The notes below the pieces were generated by a model, which made no database searches, had not been told where the DNA came from, and saw only the letters and a program-made list of their open reading frames with translations. This document shows, piece by piece, positions 1 to 7,565 of a stretch of DNA of 13,384 nt; the stretch's first letter is position 1; each line of letters opens with the position of its first letter. The position numbers and the translations under genes were made by a program. The DNA comes from an uncultured Eubacteriales bacterium (GTDB taxonomy: Bacteria; Bacillota; Clostridia; Oscillospirales; CAG-272), in the NCBI GenBank assembly GCA_900556615.1, contig USPP01000010.1:1-13384 (forward strand), given 5' to 3'.

Positions 1-644
1 TTGACTGCGCGGCAATAGAAGGGGTTGTGGACTACAGCTGTCATTATCTCCCTATCTACAATTCCGAAGCAGAAGTCAGCTATCCCATTGCCATCAGGGA
101 AGAAAATACGCTCACGCTTCTCACCGGTGCATTATATAAAGACGACGGAACGCTGGAAACCGTCAGACCGTCATGGTCAGACACGATAACTTTCTCTGCC
201 CTCTGTCTCGCACAGGATAAAGCAGACGGAGGTGATGAACTCTGCTGGGGAGATGCAAACACGCCTCTTCAGGCTTCCGGAGATCTTTCATGGAACGAGC
301 CGAAATCGGTAGCCAGCTTCCTTCTTCACGAAGGGCATTCAGCAAAGCTTACCGACTTCTACGACGGTACAAACAAAGGCTGGGGCGGAAAAGGCTGGGA
401 CGAATGGAAGTCATCCATCAGCGATTCTTACTATGCGCTCCGGCTGGAATGGTGCCGAGATCCGTATGATTGCCATTATGCCAAAATAATCGACGGTGCA
501 TCGGCGCTAATTGCCGAATTAAAGCCTTCGTCTTCCTCGGGAGATAATGCGAACACCGGTGATACTGTCATCTTCAGTTTACTGTTCGCCGGCGTCGCAG
601 CAGTCGGTATCTCGACAGCCGTCGTCAAAAAAAAGAATCATTGA
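1..644 (+). CDS. C-terminal part of an anchored surface protein (5' end outside window)
   Basis: The reading frame is open to the left edge (codons begin at base 3), so this is the tail of a longer protein and the internal GTG at 27 need not be its start. The visible part is rich in Trp, Tyr, Asp and Gly, with a GWGGKGWDEW stretch and scattered Cys residues. I recognise no domain. The end is diagnostic: a short Ser-rich linker, then NANTGDT, then a hydrophobic helix of about 21 residues, then KKKNH. This is the layout of a Gram-positive wall-sorting or tail-anchor signal, although NANTG is not canonical LPxTG or NPxTG. It implies export and a short cytosolic tail. The gene is followed 56 bases later by a strong terminator, so it ends its transcription unit and is separate from the minus-strand locus to the right. 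Coding status is secure; function is unknown. Confidence 0.8.
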   Translation, partial: DCAAIEGVVDYSCHYLPIYNSEAEVSYPIAIREENTLTLLTGALYKDDGTLETVRPSWSDTITFSALCLAQDKADGGDELCWGDANTPLQASGDLSWNEPKSVASFLLHEGHSAKLTDFYDGTNKGWGGKGWDEWKSSISDSYYALRLEWCRDPYDCHYAKIIDGASALIAELKPSSSSGDNANTGDTVIFSLLFAGVAAVGISTAVVKKKNH

Positions 645-700
645 CCTCTTTAGCATGATAACCTTCTGCAAACCGGAATACTCAAAATAAGCAGAAAGTG

Positions 701-745
701 AACGCCGTCGAATCGGATAAGAAACCGATTCGACGGCGTTTTTTT
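701..745 (+). terminator. Rho-independent terminator of the surface-protein gene
   Basis: A perfect 16-bp stem (701-716 with 725-740, core CGCCGTCG/CGACGGCG) encloses an 8-base loop and runs into T residues to 745. It lies 56 bases after the plus-strand stop codon. The minus-strand side lacks an equally good T-run, so it mainly serves the plus strand. Confidence 0.93.
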
Positions 746-926
746 CAGAAAGGGCATTTGAAAGAAGAAATCCTTCAAGGCTTCTCCGAACAGATATTAA
801 TATGCAGAAAGAACAAGGACAAATCGGCATATATCCGAAAAGAAATGATTCAAAACGGCGCTTTTACAACCCCTATAAAAATCACAAATCTGAATTTGCC
901 CAGGACGCAACCGGTTTTACCTGCTC

Positions 927-1025
927 TTAGATATATCTATCTCTTTCTTCCCGTACTTTAGGGCAAAAACATGTGGTGCCGGTATCGATACTTCGAATGC
1001 GCTGTTTTTTTGTCTTATCAAACAT
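927..1025 (-). CDS. Possible 32-residue small protein, unknown
   Basis: A minus-strand ATG at 1025 opens a frame of 32 codons beginning MFDKTKKQRIRSIDTG and ending in a charged tail, with a CFC motif in the middle. An AAAAGGAG ribosome-binding site sits about 10 bases upstream, and an extended -10 promoter (TGGTATAAT) lies some 45 bases upstream of the start. The predicted protein is very basic in its first half. I recognise no family. The case rests on the promoter, ribosome-binding site and frame in series, which can occur by chance in AT-rich DNA. It could equally be the broken end of a decayed gene. Confidence 0.28.
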   Translation of the reverse strand: MFDKTKKQRIRSIDTGTTCFCPKVREERDRYI

Positions 1026-1069
1026 TGCTTAAAATCTCCTTTTCGTAATACGGTTGCCAAACCTACAAC

Positions 1070-1078
1070 ATTATACCA
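1070..1078 (-). promoter_or_regulatory. Possible extended -10 promoter
   Basis: On the minus strand the bases read TGG then TATAAT, a perfect extended -10 element. The matching -35 position (TAATCT, 17 bp upstream) is poor. It would drive the 32-codon frame at 927-1025. Confidence 0.35.
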
Positions 1079-1334
1079 TGGAGGATGTCGGCAGATTACC
1101 ATAAATTTTACACTTATCCTCGTCTCCTTTCAGTAAGTGGAAGATATTCCCTCGTTCTTTCGTTTCCCATTCTAACTCTTTGATATACCTTTCTTCTCCT
1201 ACAAGTCCATATTGCAATCGGCTCAGCCTGCTTAATTGCTGTACGGATAGTTCATTTCTACCGCCTGTTTTTCGAAGAAGTTTTCCGCCGGTTTCAGGTG
1301 TGTCACTTGAAAAATCATATATTTTCTCATACAA
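1071..1334 (-). pseudogene. Possible decayed or small gene of unknown family (87 codons)
   Basis: This minus-strand frame opens at TTG 1334. Its product is hydrophilic and helix-prone, with the stretch LSVQQLSRLSRLQYGLVGEE followed by charged residues. Reading the same frame further upstream gives more protein-like sequence (EHRLIRIYEKTPKLREQG) broken by a TGA at 1350-1352, which suggests a remnant. It lies downstream of the MgtC-like gene on the same strand. A GAGG lies about 13 bases before the TTG, which is a marginal ribosome-binding site. I recognise no family. It may be a real short gene, a remnant or chance; the codon choices look ordinary for the window. Confidence 0.28.
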
Positions 1335-1437
1335 AATGTCCGATTTCCCTCAATTTGTTGTTAACCTTAATCCTTGTTCCCGGAGTTTAGGTGTTTTTTC
1401 ATATATCCTGATAAGTCTATGTTCTCTTGATACACAG

Positions 1438-1488
1438 AATCCCCTTTACAGTAGCTGCTCTAAGTTCTACCGCAAGGGGGATTTTTCT
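1438..1488. terminator. Hairpin, terminator-like, immediately after the MgtC-like gene
   Basis: AATCCCCTT (1438-1446) pairs with AAGGGGGATT (1474-1483) with one bulged base, and an inner GTAG/CTAC pair lies at 1451-1454 and 1467-1470. The structure ends just outside the MgtC stop codon. The T-run follows it on the plus strand, not the minus, so it is either a weak bidirectional terminator or one better suited to plus-strand traffic. Confidence 0.45.
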
Positions 1489-1489
1489 A

Positions 1490-2050
1490 TTATCCGTTTT
1501 TACCGGATTTACACTCCTCAAGAACTGTGGTATGGTTTTGAATCGCGTTTTCCTCCAACAATGCAGTTTTATCCGATGTTATCACAGTATGATCGATTTC
1601 AGCATCATTTGCAGAAAACTGAAGATTGCTTTTTTTATGCCTTATCAGAATGCTCACAACAATAAGAATAAAAATCACCGCGATCAAGGCCGATATACAT
1701 ATAATGTAATATCCCAACCCCGCAGCGATCCCGAGACAGGCAACCACCCACAGTGTCGACGCAGTTGTCAATCCCTTGATCCCCTTATCAGAACGACAAT
1801 CATGAAGAATACATCCGGCTCCGATAAAACCTATCCCACTTACAACCTGTGCTATGATCCTGGTCGGATCGGTTCCCGGATGATCGGAAAGTATCTGAAG
1901 CTGGATAAGAGAAGCGACCGCCGCTCCGATACACACTATGGAATGAGTCTTTATTCCCGCAGGATGTCCGCTCAATTCTCTCTGAAAACCAATTATCATT
2001 CCGATCAACGCGGAAAATCCAACCCGCAACATAATATCGTACCACAACAT
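1490..2050 (-). CDS. MgtC/SapB family membrane protein
   Basis: The protein has 186 residues. The N-terminal part shows the family signature: GFSALIGMIIGFQREL, then a PAGIKTHSIVCIGAA loop, then VVSGIGFIGAGCIL and GLTTASTLWVVACLGIAAGLGYY. At least four membrane helices fill residues 1-140. The last 45 residues are hydrophilic and too short for the ACT-like domain of full-length MgtC, so it resembles the shorter YhiD/SapB members. Members of the family are linked to magnesium-limited growth, intramembrane regulation of transporters or P-type ATPases, and acid stress; the role here is inferred from family only. The start at 2050 has a GGGGGG/AAGG ribosome-binding site 7 bases upstream. It is the last gene of the minus-strand run, 75 bases after the PHP gene, in an AT-rich gap that may hold its own promoter. 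I see no magnesium riboswitch in that gap. Confidence 0.92.
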   Translation of the reverse strand: MLWYDIMLRVGFSALIGMIIGFQRELSGHPAGIKTHSIVCIGAAVASLIQLQILSDHPGTDPTRIIAQVVSGIGFIGAGCILHDCRSDKGIKGLTTASTLWVVACLGIAAGLGYYIICISALIAVIFILIVVSILIRHKKSNLQFSANDAEIDHTVITSDKTALLEENAIQNHTTVLEECKSGKNG

Positions 2051-2125
2051 AACAATGCCCCCCTTAACGAATGACCTGATAATAAATTAAAGATATTAAA
2101 GATATAATTTATATATCCTTATTAT

Positions 2126-2839
2126 TTAATTGATCCGGGCAATGACTCTGCCGTCTGTATCAAGACGCCAATTTGAGTATCTTCCCTCTGAAACAAGTCT
2201 TATAAAGTGTTTTGTATCGGTAAGCGGTTCTTCAAAATCCATTGCACAAAGCCCTCCCGGCCACTCAAAATGAAAATCAGAACCGACCACTTTCTTTAGC
2301 TTATATGAAGTGGCATAAAAATCTGCCCGTTTATCAAATTCAGGAAACATATGGTGCGCTGCATTCACTGTTTCCACCGCATCGACATAGTTGGGAAAAA
2401 GCCTGAAATAGCTTATATAAGATCTCTCCCGAAAAGGATGTGCGTGAATAATAAATCCCCCCGCCCGATGAACTATATTGCAATATTCCTCAGGTGAAAG
2501 CGACAAAATATCGGGATTATCTATCAACCAAGATATATCCAAACCGTATGTAAGAAACTCTGTGGTAAGATAATTGTACTCCCAACCGCATAAAACCTGA
2601 AGTCCAAGTTTCTCACCTGCTGTCTTTGCGTCCCGATATCCGTCAAAAAAACGTTCCACGCGTTCTTTCCACGGAAGCTCCGGAGATATCGCGCAATTAC
2701 CGTTGAAAAAATGGTCCGTAACAATGATTCCCTGATACCCTTTATCATAATAGTATTCCGCTACCTGCGCTCCGGTCAGACGTCCGCAAAGACTTGCCTG
2801 CTTGGTATGGCAATGAATTTCATATCTGAATTGTCCCAT
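2126..2839 (-). CDS. PHP-domain metallohydrolase (putative phosphoesterase)
   Basis: This 237-residue protein is a single PHP domain. The metal-binding motifs appear in order: HCHT at 9-12, TDH at 41-43, Glu87 after GW, HAHP at 132-135, Asn159 and SDFH at 187-190. All expected ligands are present, so an active tri- or dinuclear centre is likely. PHP proteins of this size hydrolyse phosphoesters (histidinol phosphate, nucleotide or oligonucleotide phosphates); I cannot tell which. There is no signal peptide, so it should be cytosolic. A GAGG site lies 8-9 bases before the ATG at 2839. It is only 21 bases downstream of the metallo-hydrolase gene and almost certainly co-transcribed with it, which hints that the two act on the same phosphorylated or phosphodiester compound. 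Confidence 0.88.
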   Translation of the reverse strand: MGQFRYEIHCHTKQASLCGRLTGAQVAEYYYDKGYQGIIVTDHFFNGNCAISPELPWKERVERFFDGYRDAKTAGEKLGLQVLCGWEYNYLTTEFLTYGLDISWLIDNPDILSLSPEEYCNIVHRAGGFIIHAHPFRERSYISYFRLFPNYVDAVETVNAAHHMFPEFDKRADFYATSYKLKKVVGSDFHFEWPGGLCAMDFEEPLTDTKHFIRLVSEGRYSNWRLDTDGRVIARIN

Positions 2840-2860
2840 ATCTGATTTCCTCTTATACTC

Positions 2861-3970
2861 TTATATTTTTATACTACCGTTTGTATATGACGAAAAAATA
2901 TAGATTTTGTTTGTGTTCCCTGAGCATATATGCTCCCGTTTCCCATTCATAAGCACCTTGAATCCCGGTCGTTTACCGTTAAGAACCCAGTTCTGGTAAT
3001 GAAACTGACTTGTCGGCCAAAGCACTACATTGGGATCCGTAAGCTCGTAAAAATCATCAATATCCTTTAAATCAGGGCTTCGGGGATCCGGATCTCCGTG
3101 GGCGGCACCGTGATGAGCCGCTTGTAAAAGATCGCATTTCAGATATTCACCATAAGAGTTCTTCAAAAATTTCATAACTATATCGGTCGCATCTCCTGTA
3201 ATAAGAAGCTTCTGTCCGTTATATTCAATCGTAAATACCAAAGAGTTTGTATTTGGCTGTGTATAATCTCCGATTTCAAGGAGATTTTCAGGGGTAAATA
3301 AAAACTCAAGCTCCGCGCCACCGAAAGCAAACCTTTGTCCCGTATGCACATAGCATATCTCTGCACCATCATATAACGAGAAAAGCGACGGCAATATCTC
3401 ATGATAACGAGTCTGCGATTCGGGATAATTATCCTCTGACGGTCGGAAAAGGAAACGTTCAACAGTAATCTTATCACGGTACATCTCCGTAAAGCACATA
3501 AATGCCCCGCAGTGGTCATTGTGCGTGTGAGTAATGATCCATGCGGAAATAACAATAGTGTTGGGATCAAGTGATTGTTCGATAAGCGTGTTATAGATTA
3601 GACATGCGTCTTCGTTGCGCTTATATCCTCCATCAATAATTATAAACTTGCCGTTTTCAAGCCGTATTATGATACCCATTCCATTATTATCGTTTTTTTC
3701 GATTTCAACTCCGAGAAGGATCAATTTCGGTTCACATATCACTGAATGGCTTTGCTCAATATCATTCAGACAAAAATCAGATGGTTTCTCATATTCGGTC
3801 ATTATTTCCAATGAAGGGTAATAGCTTATAAGTAAGCGGTGTTCATTACATCTATAAAGTGTAAAAGAATTCTCCACAATACTGTTTGAACAAACTGACT
3901 GATAACCTTTACCAGTTATATCATTTAGATAACACTGATATTCTACTATAGACATTTTTACTTTTTGCAT
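2861..3970 (-). CDS. ComEC-like metallo-beta-lactamase-fold hydrolase, no signal peptide
   Basis: The protein has 369 residues. A short N-terminal domain of about 80 residues precedes a metallo-beta-lactamase fold with HTHNDH at 148-153, TGD at 258-260 and HHG at 286-288. The spacing and the late HHG resemble the extracellular hydrolase domain of ComEC competence proteins, a group including nucleases and phosphodiesterases. Lys-Phe-Ile-Ile-Ile-Asp-Gly-Gly at about 108-115 is also typical. It is a clear paralogue of the C-terminal 350 residues of the preceding lipoprotein, including the small domain, but lacks the signal peptide and the extra N-terminal domain, so it should be cytosolic. It starts 3 bases after the lipoprotein stop codon with only a weak GGG site, which implies translational coupling. 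A second ATG (codon 6) is an alternative start. The substrate is unknown. Confidence 0.9.
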   Translation of the reverse strand: MQKVKMSIVEYQCYLNDITGKGYQSVCSNSIVENSFTLYRCNEHRLLISYYPSLEIMTEYEKPSDFCLNDIEQSHSVICEPKLILLGVEIEKNDNNGMGIIIRLENGKFIIIDGGYKRNEDACLIYNTLIEQSLDPNTIVISAWIITHTHNDHCGAFMCFTEMYRDKITVERFLFRPSEDNYPESQTRYHEILPSLFSLYDGAEICYVHTGQRFAFGGAELEFLFTPENLLEIGDYTQPNTNSLVFTIEYNGQKLLITGDATDIVMKFLKNSYGEYLKCDLLQAAHHGAAHGDPDPRSPDLKDIDDFYELTDPNVVLWPTSQFHYQNWVLNGKRPGFKVLMNGKREHICSGNTNKIYIFSSYTNGSIKI

Positions 3971-3973
3971 TGA

Positions 3974-5689
3974 TTACCCAAGTCTTTCATTTTTTAATAC
4001 AATAATACTGTTTTTATCCGATGACAGAATCTGCTCCGTATTTCCCGAAAGCAATATACCCACTGCCGGTCGGATCTTCGTCAGAATATTCTCCTCGTAA
4101 TGCTTCTTGCTTGTAGGCCAAAGCACACTATTGGGAGAGGCATTCTTATAAAACTGTTCAATTGACAATGTATCCGGACAATCAAGATTGTCTCCGTGAG
4201 CCGCTCCGTGATGTGCTGCCTGAATGATGTCACACTTTATATACGAACCATAATTTCTATTGACAAAATCCATTGATAAATCGGTAGCATCCCCTGTTAT
4301 CAGGAGCTTCTTTCCTTCGACCTTTATTATAAAAATCAACGAATTGGTATTTGCCTGCTGATAGCAGCAATCCGGATAAAGATTTTCAGTGGTAAAAAGA
4401 AACTCTATCTCCGCATTTCCGATCATATATCGCTGTCCCGTTCTTGCATGATATACCGTGGCACCCTCATATTTTTTAAATAGCTGTGCCATAATGCGAT
4501 GATAGCCTGTACTTTCCTCCGGATAATTATCGGGAGACGGAGCATAGATAAAGCTCTCCACATTCACTTTCGAATGATACAGCGGAGTAAAATTAATGAA
4601 AGCTCCCACATGATCCGCGTGAAGATGAGTAAATATCCATGCCGCGATCTCGATATTGTCCGGGTCCTTCGCCTGCTCCTTCAGCGTTCTCATAATAAGG
4701 GCCGCATCCTCGTTCCGCTGATAACCGCCGTCAATGATGATAAATTTCCCGTTATCAAGACGTATTATTATTCCCAAACCGTTGTTATCATTTGGCATTA
4801 CCTCGATACCGAGTAATGTAATCTGAGAATAGCACACCTTATCATATGTTCCGGAAACTTCGGCGGGAATAGGGGTGTCCTCCGCTTTCCCTACCGTAAT
4901 TGTCAGAGTATTATCCAAAGCGTATCGAGATAGTATTATGTTATCCGTTCCGTCCGTCAAAGCAGCAAATTCATTATCAGCAATTTTGTATCGGGTTATT
5001 TCCCGATAATTGTTATCCTTAAGCTTTCGGATATACTTATCAAAGCCGTCATTTGTTACCATCCCTACGGTAAACATCTTACTGTCATCGGCAAGTCGCG
5101 TATATCCCAAAAGTTCTCTTCCGTCAGGAGTCGCGACCAGATTGTATTCCTCCCTGATAGTACCGGATTCGAAAAGATCCACCGGAATCGACAATACGCC
5201 GTCCTTTTTATGCAGCTTCAGATATTCTGAAAAGTGCTGTACCGCCGCAACAGTTCCTTCATCAGTCCATCCGGTGAGAATCAGCTTTTTTCCATTGAAG
5301 AAAATAACGTAATCCCCGAATCCTATCCGCGATAATGCCATCGGTATCTCGTCATGTCCGGTGGCACCGACTAAGATTTCAAATGTGTCAGGATCATAGC
5401 TTTCATTATTTCTTTTCCAGTCGGTCGCCATTTCCGCCTTTGCGTCAAAGTTATCAATAAACAATAACGATAATTCAGAAAGACTGTCCTTTATCTTAAG
5501 AGAACAATTTTCAGGACGGACAATCCGAAAACATATTTCCCCCTGTTTGGCAAGGATCACCTCCTGATCTGATTCATGTGAAATGCTCCCCGGCCTGTTC
5601 TTGTTTTCGTTCTTACTGCTACAGGCAAAAAAGGTCACTGGCATAACAAGAAGAATACAACATAATAATATAAAAGTTTTGATATTCAT
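3974..5689 (-). CDS. Surface lipoprotein with GH67-N-like domain and ComEC-like metallo-hydrolase
   Basis: The protein has 571 residues. Residues 1-22 are a lipoprotein signal peptide with Cys23 in FFAC, a slightly atypical lipobox. Residues about 45-170 look like the alpha/beta domain found at the N-terminus of GH67/GH20-type carbohydrate enzymes (DPDTFEILVGATG, then FGDYVIFFNGKKLILTG, then a helix beginning EGTVAAVQHF). Residues about 215-285 form a small linker domain. Residues 290-565 are a metallo-beta-lactamase fold with HLHADH at 355-360, TGD at 465-467 and HHG at 493-495, so the catalytic ligands are intact. It should sit on the outer face of the membrane. The AAGAGG site 5 bases before the ATG at 5689 is good. 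Two dyads lie just upstream and it heads the downstream metallo-hydrolase and PHP genes. The domain pairing suggests action on a glycan or phosphodiester polymer, but no substrate can be read from the sequence. Confidence 0.88.
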   Translation of the reverse strand: MNIKTFILLCCILLVMPVTFFACSSKNENKNRPGSISHESDQEVILAKQGEICFRIVRPENCSLKIKDSLSELSLLFIDNFDAKAEMATDWKRNNESYDPDTFEILVGATGHDEIPMALSRIGFGDYVIFFNGKKLILTGWTDEGTVAAVQHFSEYLKLHKKDGVLSIPVDLFESGTIREEYNLVATPDGRELLGYTRLADDSKMFTVGMVTNDGFDKYIRKLKDNNYREITRYKIADNEFAALTDGTDNIILSRYALDNTLTITVGKAEDTPIPAEVSGTYDKVCYSQITLLGIEVMPNDNNGLGIIIRLDNGKFIIIDGGYQRNEDAALIMRTLKEQAKDPDNIEIAAWIFTHLHADHVGAFINFTPLYHSKVNVESFIYAPSPDNYPEESTGYHRIMAQLFKKYEGATVYHARTGQRYMIGNAEIEFLFTTENLYPDCCYQQANTNSLIFIIKVEGKKLLITGDATDLSMDFVNRNYGSYIKCDIIQAAHHGAAHGDNLDCPDTLSIEQFYKNASPNSVLWPTSKKHYEENILTKIRPAVGILLSGNTEQILSSDKNSIIVLKNERLG

Positions 5690-5722
5690 TTAAACCTCTT
5701 AATACTATGCGGGAATAAGCTG

Positions 5723-5753
5723 TAATTATATAGGATATGTGTCTATATAATTA
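5723..5753. promoter_or_regulatory. 11-bp perfect inverted repeat upstream of the lipoprotein gene
   Basis: TAATTATATAG (5723-5733) and CTATATAATTA (5743-5753) are perfect complements around a 9-base centre, 34 bases before the ATG at 5689. The minus-strand copy contains TATAAT, a possible -10 element, so the dyad could be an operator over the promoter or an RNA hairpin in the leader. No T-run follows, so it is not a terminator. Confidence 0.55.
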
Positions 5754-5772
5754 GATTTATCCCCATCAGAAA

Positions 5773-5786
5773 CAGATAATTATCTG
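5773..5786. promoter_or_regulatory. 14-bp perfect palindrome, possible operator
   Basis: CAGATAATTATCTG reads the same on both strands. It sits 19 bp from the 5723-5753 dyad, in the 148-bp gap between the regulator pair and the lipoprotein gene. Position and symmetry suit binding by a dimeric regulator. Confidence 0.45.
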
Positions 5787-5837
5787 ACGCTTTTATAACA
5801 GCATTAATTTCTTTCGCGGACATTGGCTAAACATAAT

Positions 5838-6650
5838 TCATCGATTGTGTATTAAAGTGTTATAATAGCCATTGCGGAACTCACCCGGAGTTATATGCTC
5901 ATGATACTTGAAAAATTTTACGAAATTATCCGGTGAGTTATATCCAAGACGTGCTGCAATTTCTTTTATATAGATATTGGTAGAGAGAAGATATCTCTTT
6001 GCAAGTTCAAGACGCTGAGCAATAATATAGTCATTAAGACTCATATTACTTGCTGAACCGTTAGCTTTCCACAGCCTGTGAACTTGCGCCCCAAAGCGTT
6101 CTTCAACATCGAACACCTTAAGCAATCTGCCATCTGTTTGACTACATATCCATGCCGATATTTCATCCAATTTTTCATTTTTCCCTCCCAGCGTCATGCT
6201 GCCAACCGATATCTCAGCCAATATCAACGCCACTGTCTGATTCAACGCCTCAAGGGGATAGATATTAGAATTGGCTATATGAAGCAGTTGCTTGAAGAGT
6301 TGTAAAAGTCTTATATCATCTCGTATATGAAAATGCCCATTATCAAAACGAACTGCATTAGCATCGGTGAGAAAGTAGTGCACCCAATAAAAGCTTGCAC
6401 CTTCTTCCGAGGGATAATATCCGAAATGAGTTATATTCGGAGACGCGATAAAAACATCACCCTTTGATAGTTCATACTGACGCTGCCCCTCCTGATAATA
6501 GAGAACGCCGTTTGTAACAAACATAATTTCATAATTGGGTATCTGTCTTTTTTTGTGCCGAAAGCCCTTGCTGGCAACGAAGAAAGCAGATTTTTCATAC
6601 ACTACGGATTTTGTGTACTTGGAACTCAGATATAAAACATTTTCGCTCAT
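5838..6650 (-). CDS. AraC-family transcriptional regulator (second of pair)
   Basis: The protein has 270 residues. Residues about 38-110 are a cupin-like ligand-binding region (PNYEIMFVTNGVLYYQEG, then SKGDVFIASPNITHFGYYP). A helical linker follows, and residues about 175-262 are the AraC DNA-binding region. The second helix-turn-helix is canonical (IKEIAARLGYNSPDNFVKFF, with TPGEFRN after it). The first (about 178-205, VEERFGAQVHRLWKANGSA) lacks the usual small-residue turn and SxxYLSRLFK pattern, so it looks degenerate. The start at 6650 lies 4 bases after the stop codon of the other AraC gene, with GAGG overlapping that stop, which means coupled translation. It probably responds to a carbohydrate and controls flanking genes. 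Partnership with its paralogue is inference. Confidence 0.93.
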   Translation of the reverse strand: MSENVLYLSSKYTKSVVYEKSAFFVASKGFRHKKRQIPNYEIMFVTNGVLYYQEGQRQYELSKGDVFIASPNITHFGYYPSEEGASFYWVHYFLTDANAVRFDNGHFHIRDDIRLLQLFKQLLHIANSNIYPLEALNQTVALILAEISVGSMTLGGKNEKLDEISAWICSQTDGRLLKVFDVEERFGAQVHRLWKANGSASNMSLNDYIIAQRLELAKRYLLSTNIYIKEIAARLGYNSPDNFVKFFKYHEHITPGEFRNGYYNTLIHNR

Positions 6651-6654
6651 CTCA

Positions 6655-7452
6655 TCATTCCTCAGTACTTCTTATATTTTTTCTGAATGCTCCCGGAGGG
6701 CATGAACGATGATATTTAAAAAACTTAATGAACAAATCGGCGGATGGATAGCCAAGTGCGTCGGCAATTTTACTTATCGGAAGATCAGTATTAATAAGGA
6801 GATTGACCGCCATCCCCAATTTTAATTCGTCAATATAGGTATGGATAGATTGACCGAAAGTTTTTTTAAACATTCGACTAATGTGCTCCTTGCTGTACCC
6901 GAATTGTTTTGCGACATTTTCAAGGGGCCTTGCATTTTCTGCGGCATTCATTCTTAACCAATTTCTGACTTCGTTCATCAACAATATCCATCTGCGATTG
7001 ACCTGTTCGGAGAGCTCCCCAACTGCAAGCTCCGATAAAATCAAGGAAACACAGCTCACATACATGCTGTCAGTATATCCTTCTGCTCCCGACATATATA
7101 TAAGATATTTAAAAAGCTCCAGCAAACGTACATTATGCTGTGCATGAATAATTTTCGAATCAAAGCCAATCTTATCCGACGCAAGTAAAATAATTTCCAG
7201 AACATAGTACATTGCTCCAGAATTTGTCGTTGGCACTAACACAGAAGCAGTATTAGGAAAAAGAATAATCACATCCCCTTCATCCAGATTATTAATTGCA
7301 CGTCCTTCCAAAACAGATATACTTCCCCTGACAATATAAATAATCTTATAGCTCCCCGATTTTTCTTCGTTTTTTATGAATTTGCTTCGAACATCAACTG
7401 TCTCTATCGATATGAATTTTATAACGAAAGAATATTCCTTGATCAATAGCAT
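6655..7452 (-). CDS. AraC-family transcriptional regulator (first of pair)
   Basis: The protein has 265 residues. Residues about 33-85 form a cupin-like sensor (YKIIYIVRGSISVLEGRAI, DEGDVIILFPN). Residues about 165-260 form the AraC DNA-binding domain with two good helix-turn-helix units: LENVAKQFGYSKEHISRMFK near 177-196, and PISKIADALGYPSADLFIKF near 225-244, followed by PPGAFRK. GAGGTG lies 5-6 bases before the ATG at 7452. A strong sigma-A promoter begins 7 bases past the stop codon of the solute-binding protein gene, so the regulator pair can be transcribed independently. Its closest relative in the window is the next gene, with which it shares layout and the FIKFFKYH/FVKFFKYH stretch, so the two probably arose by duplication. 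Confidence 0.94.
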   Translation of the reverse strand: MLLIKEYSFVIKFISIETVDVRSKFIKNEEKSGSYKIIYIVRGSISVLEGRAINNLDEGDVIILFPNTASVLVPTTNSGAMYYVLEIILLASDKIGFDSKIIHAQHNVRLLELFKYLIYMSGAEGYTDSMYVSCVSLILSELAVGELSEQVNRRWILLMNEVRNWLRMNAAENARPLENVAKQFGYSKEHISRMFKKTFGQSIHTYIDELKLGMAVNLLINTDLPISKIADALGYPSADLFIKFFKYHRSCPPGAFRKNIRSTEE

Positions 7453-7505
7453 TTGTACACCTCATAAAAAAGCACTGATTAATTACCGGGTTTATCCTTT
7501 CACCA

Positions 7506-7523
7506 ATATATATATATATATAT
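7506..7523. repeat. (AT)9 dinucleotide repeat in the regulator leader
   Basis: Nine uninterrupted AT units lie 54-71 bases before the first AraC ATG and downstream of its promoter, so inside the untranslated leader. Such tracts can change length by slippage. Confidence 0.85.
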
Positions 7524-7565
7524 CAACGCAGAAAAAGATAAATTATACGGCAACTTACCGTTTTC

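Larger units (their letters stand above)
746..1437. other. Intergenic stretch of about 690 bp without a convincing intact gene
   Basis: Between the plus-strand terminator and the hairpin after the MgtC-like gene there is no recognisable protein family and no RNA gene I can name. It holds the two weak minus-strand candidates listed separately (1071-1334 and 927-1025) and a possible promoter near 1070. Frames that open on the plus strand here show no family features. Confidence 0.6.

Noticed and set aside
698..961. An 87-codon plus-strand frame after the first gene
   Set aside because: It starts inside the terminator stem, lacks a ribosome-binding site and shows no family features.
1427..2074. 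A 215-codon plus-strand frame opposite the MgtC-like gene
   Set aside because: The minus-strand protein has clear MgtC motifs; the plus-strand translation is low-complexity and family-free, an antisense shadow.
2051..2125. Magnesium riboswitch or other leader RNA before the MgtC-like gene
   Set aside because: The gap is only 75 bases, almost all A/T, with a 9-base tandem repeat (TTAAAGATA twice, 2087-2104) but no conserved riboswitch core.
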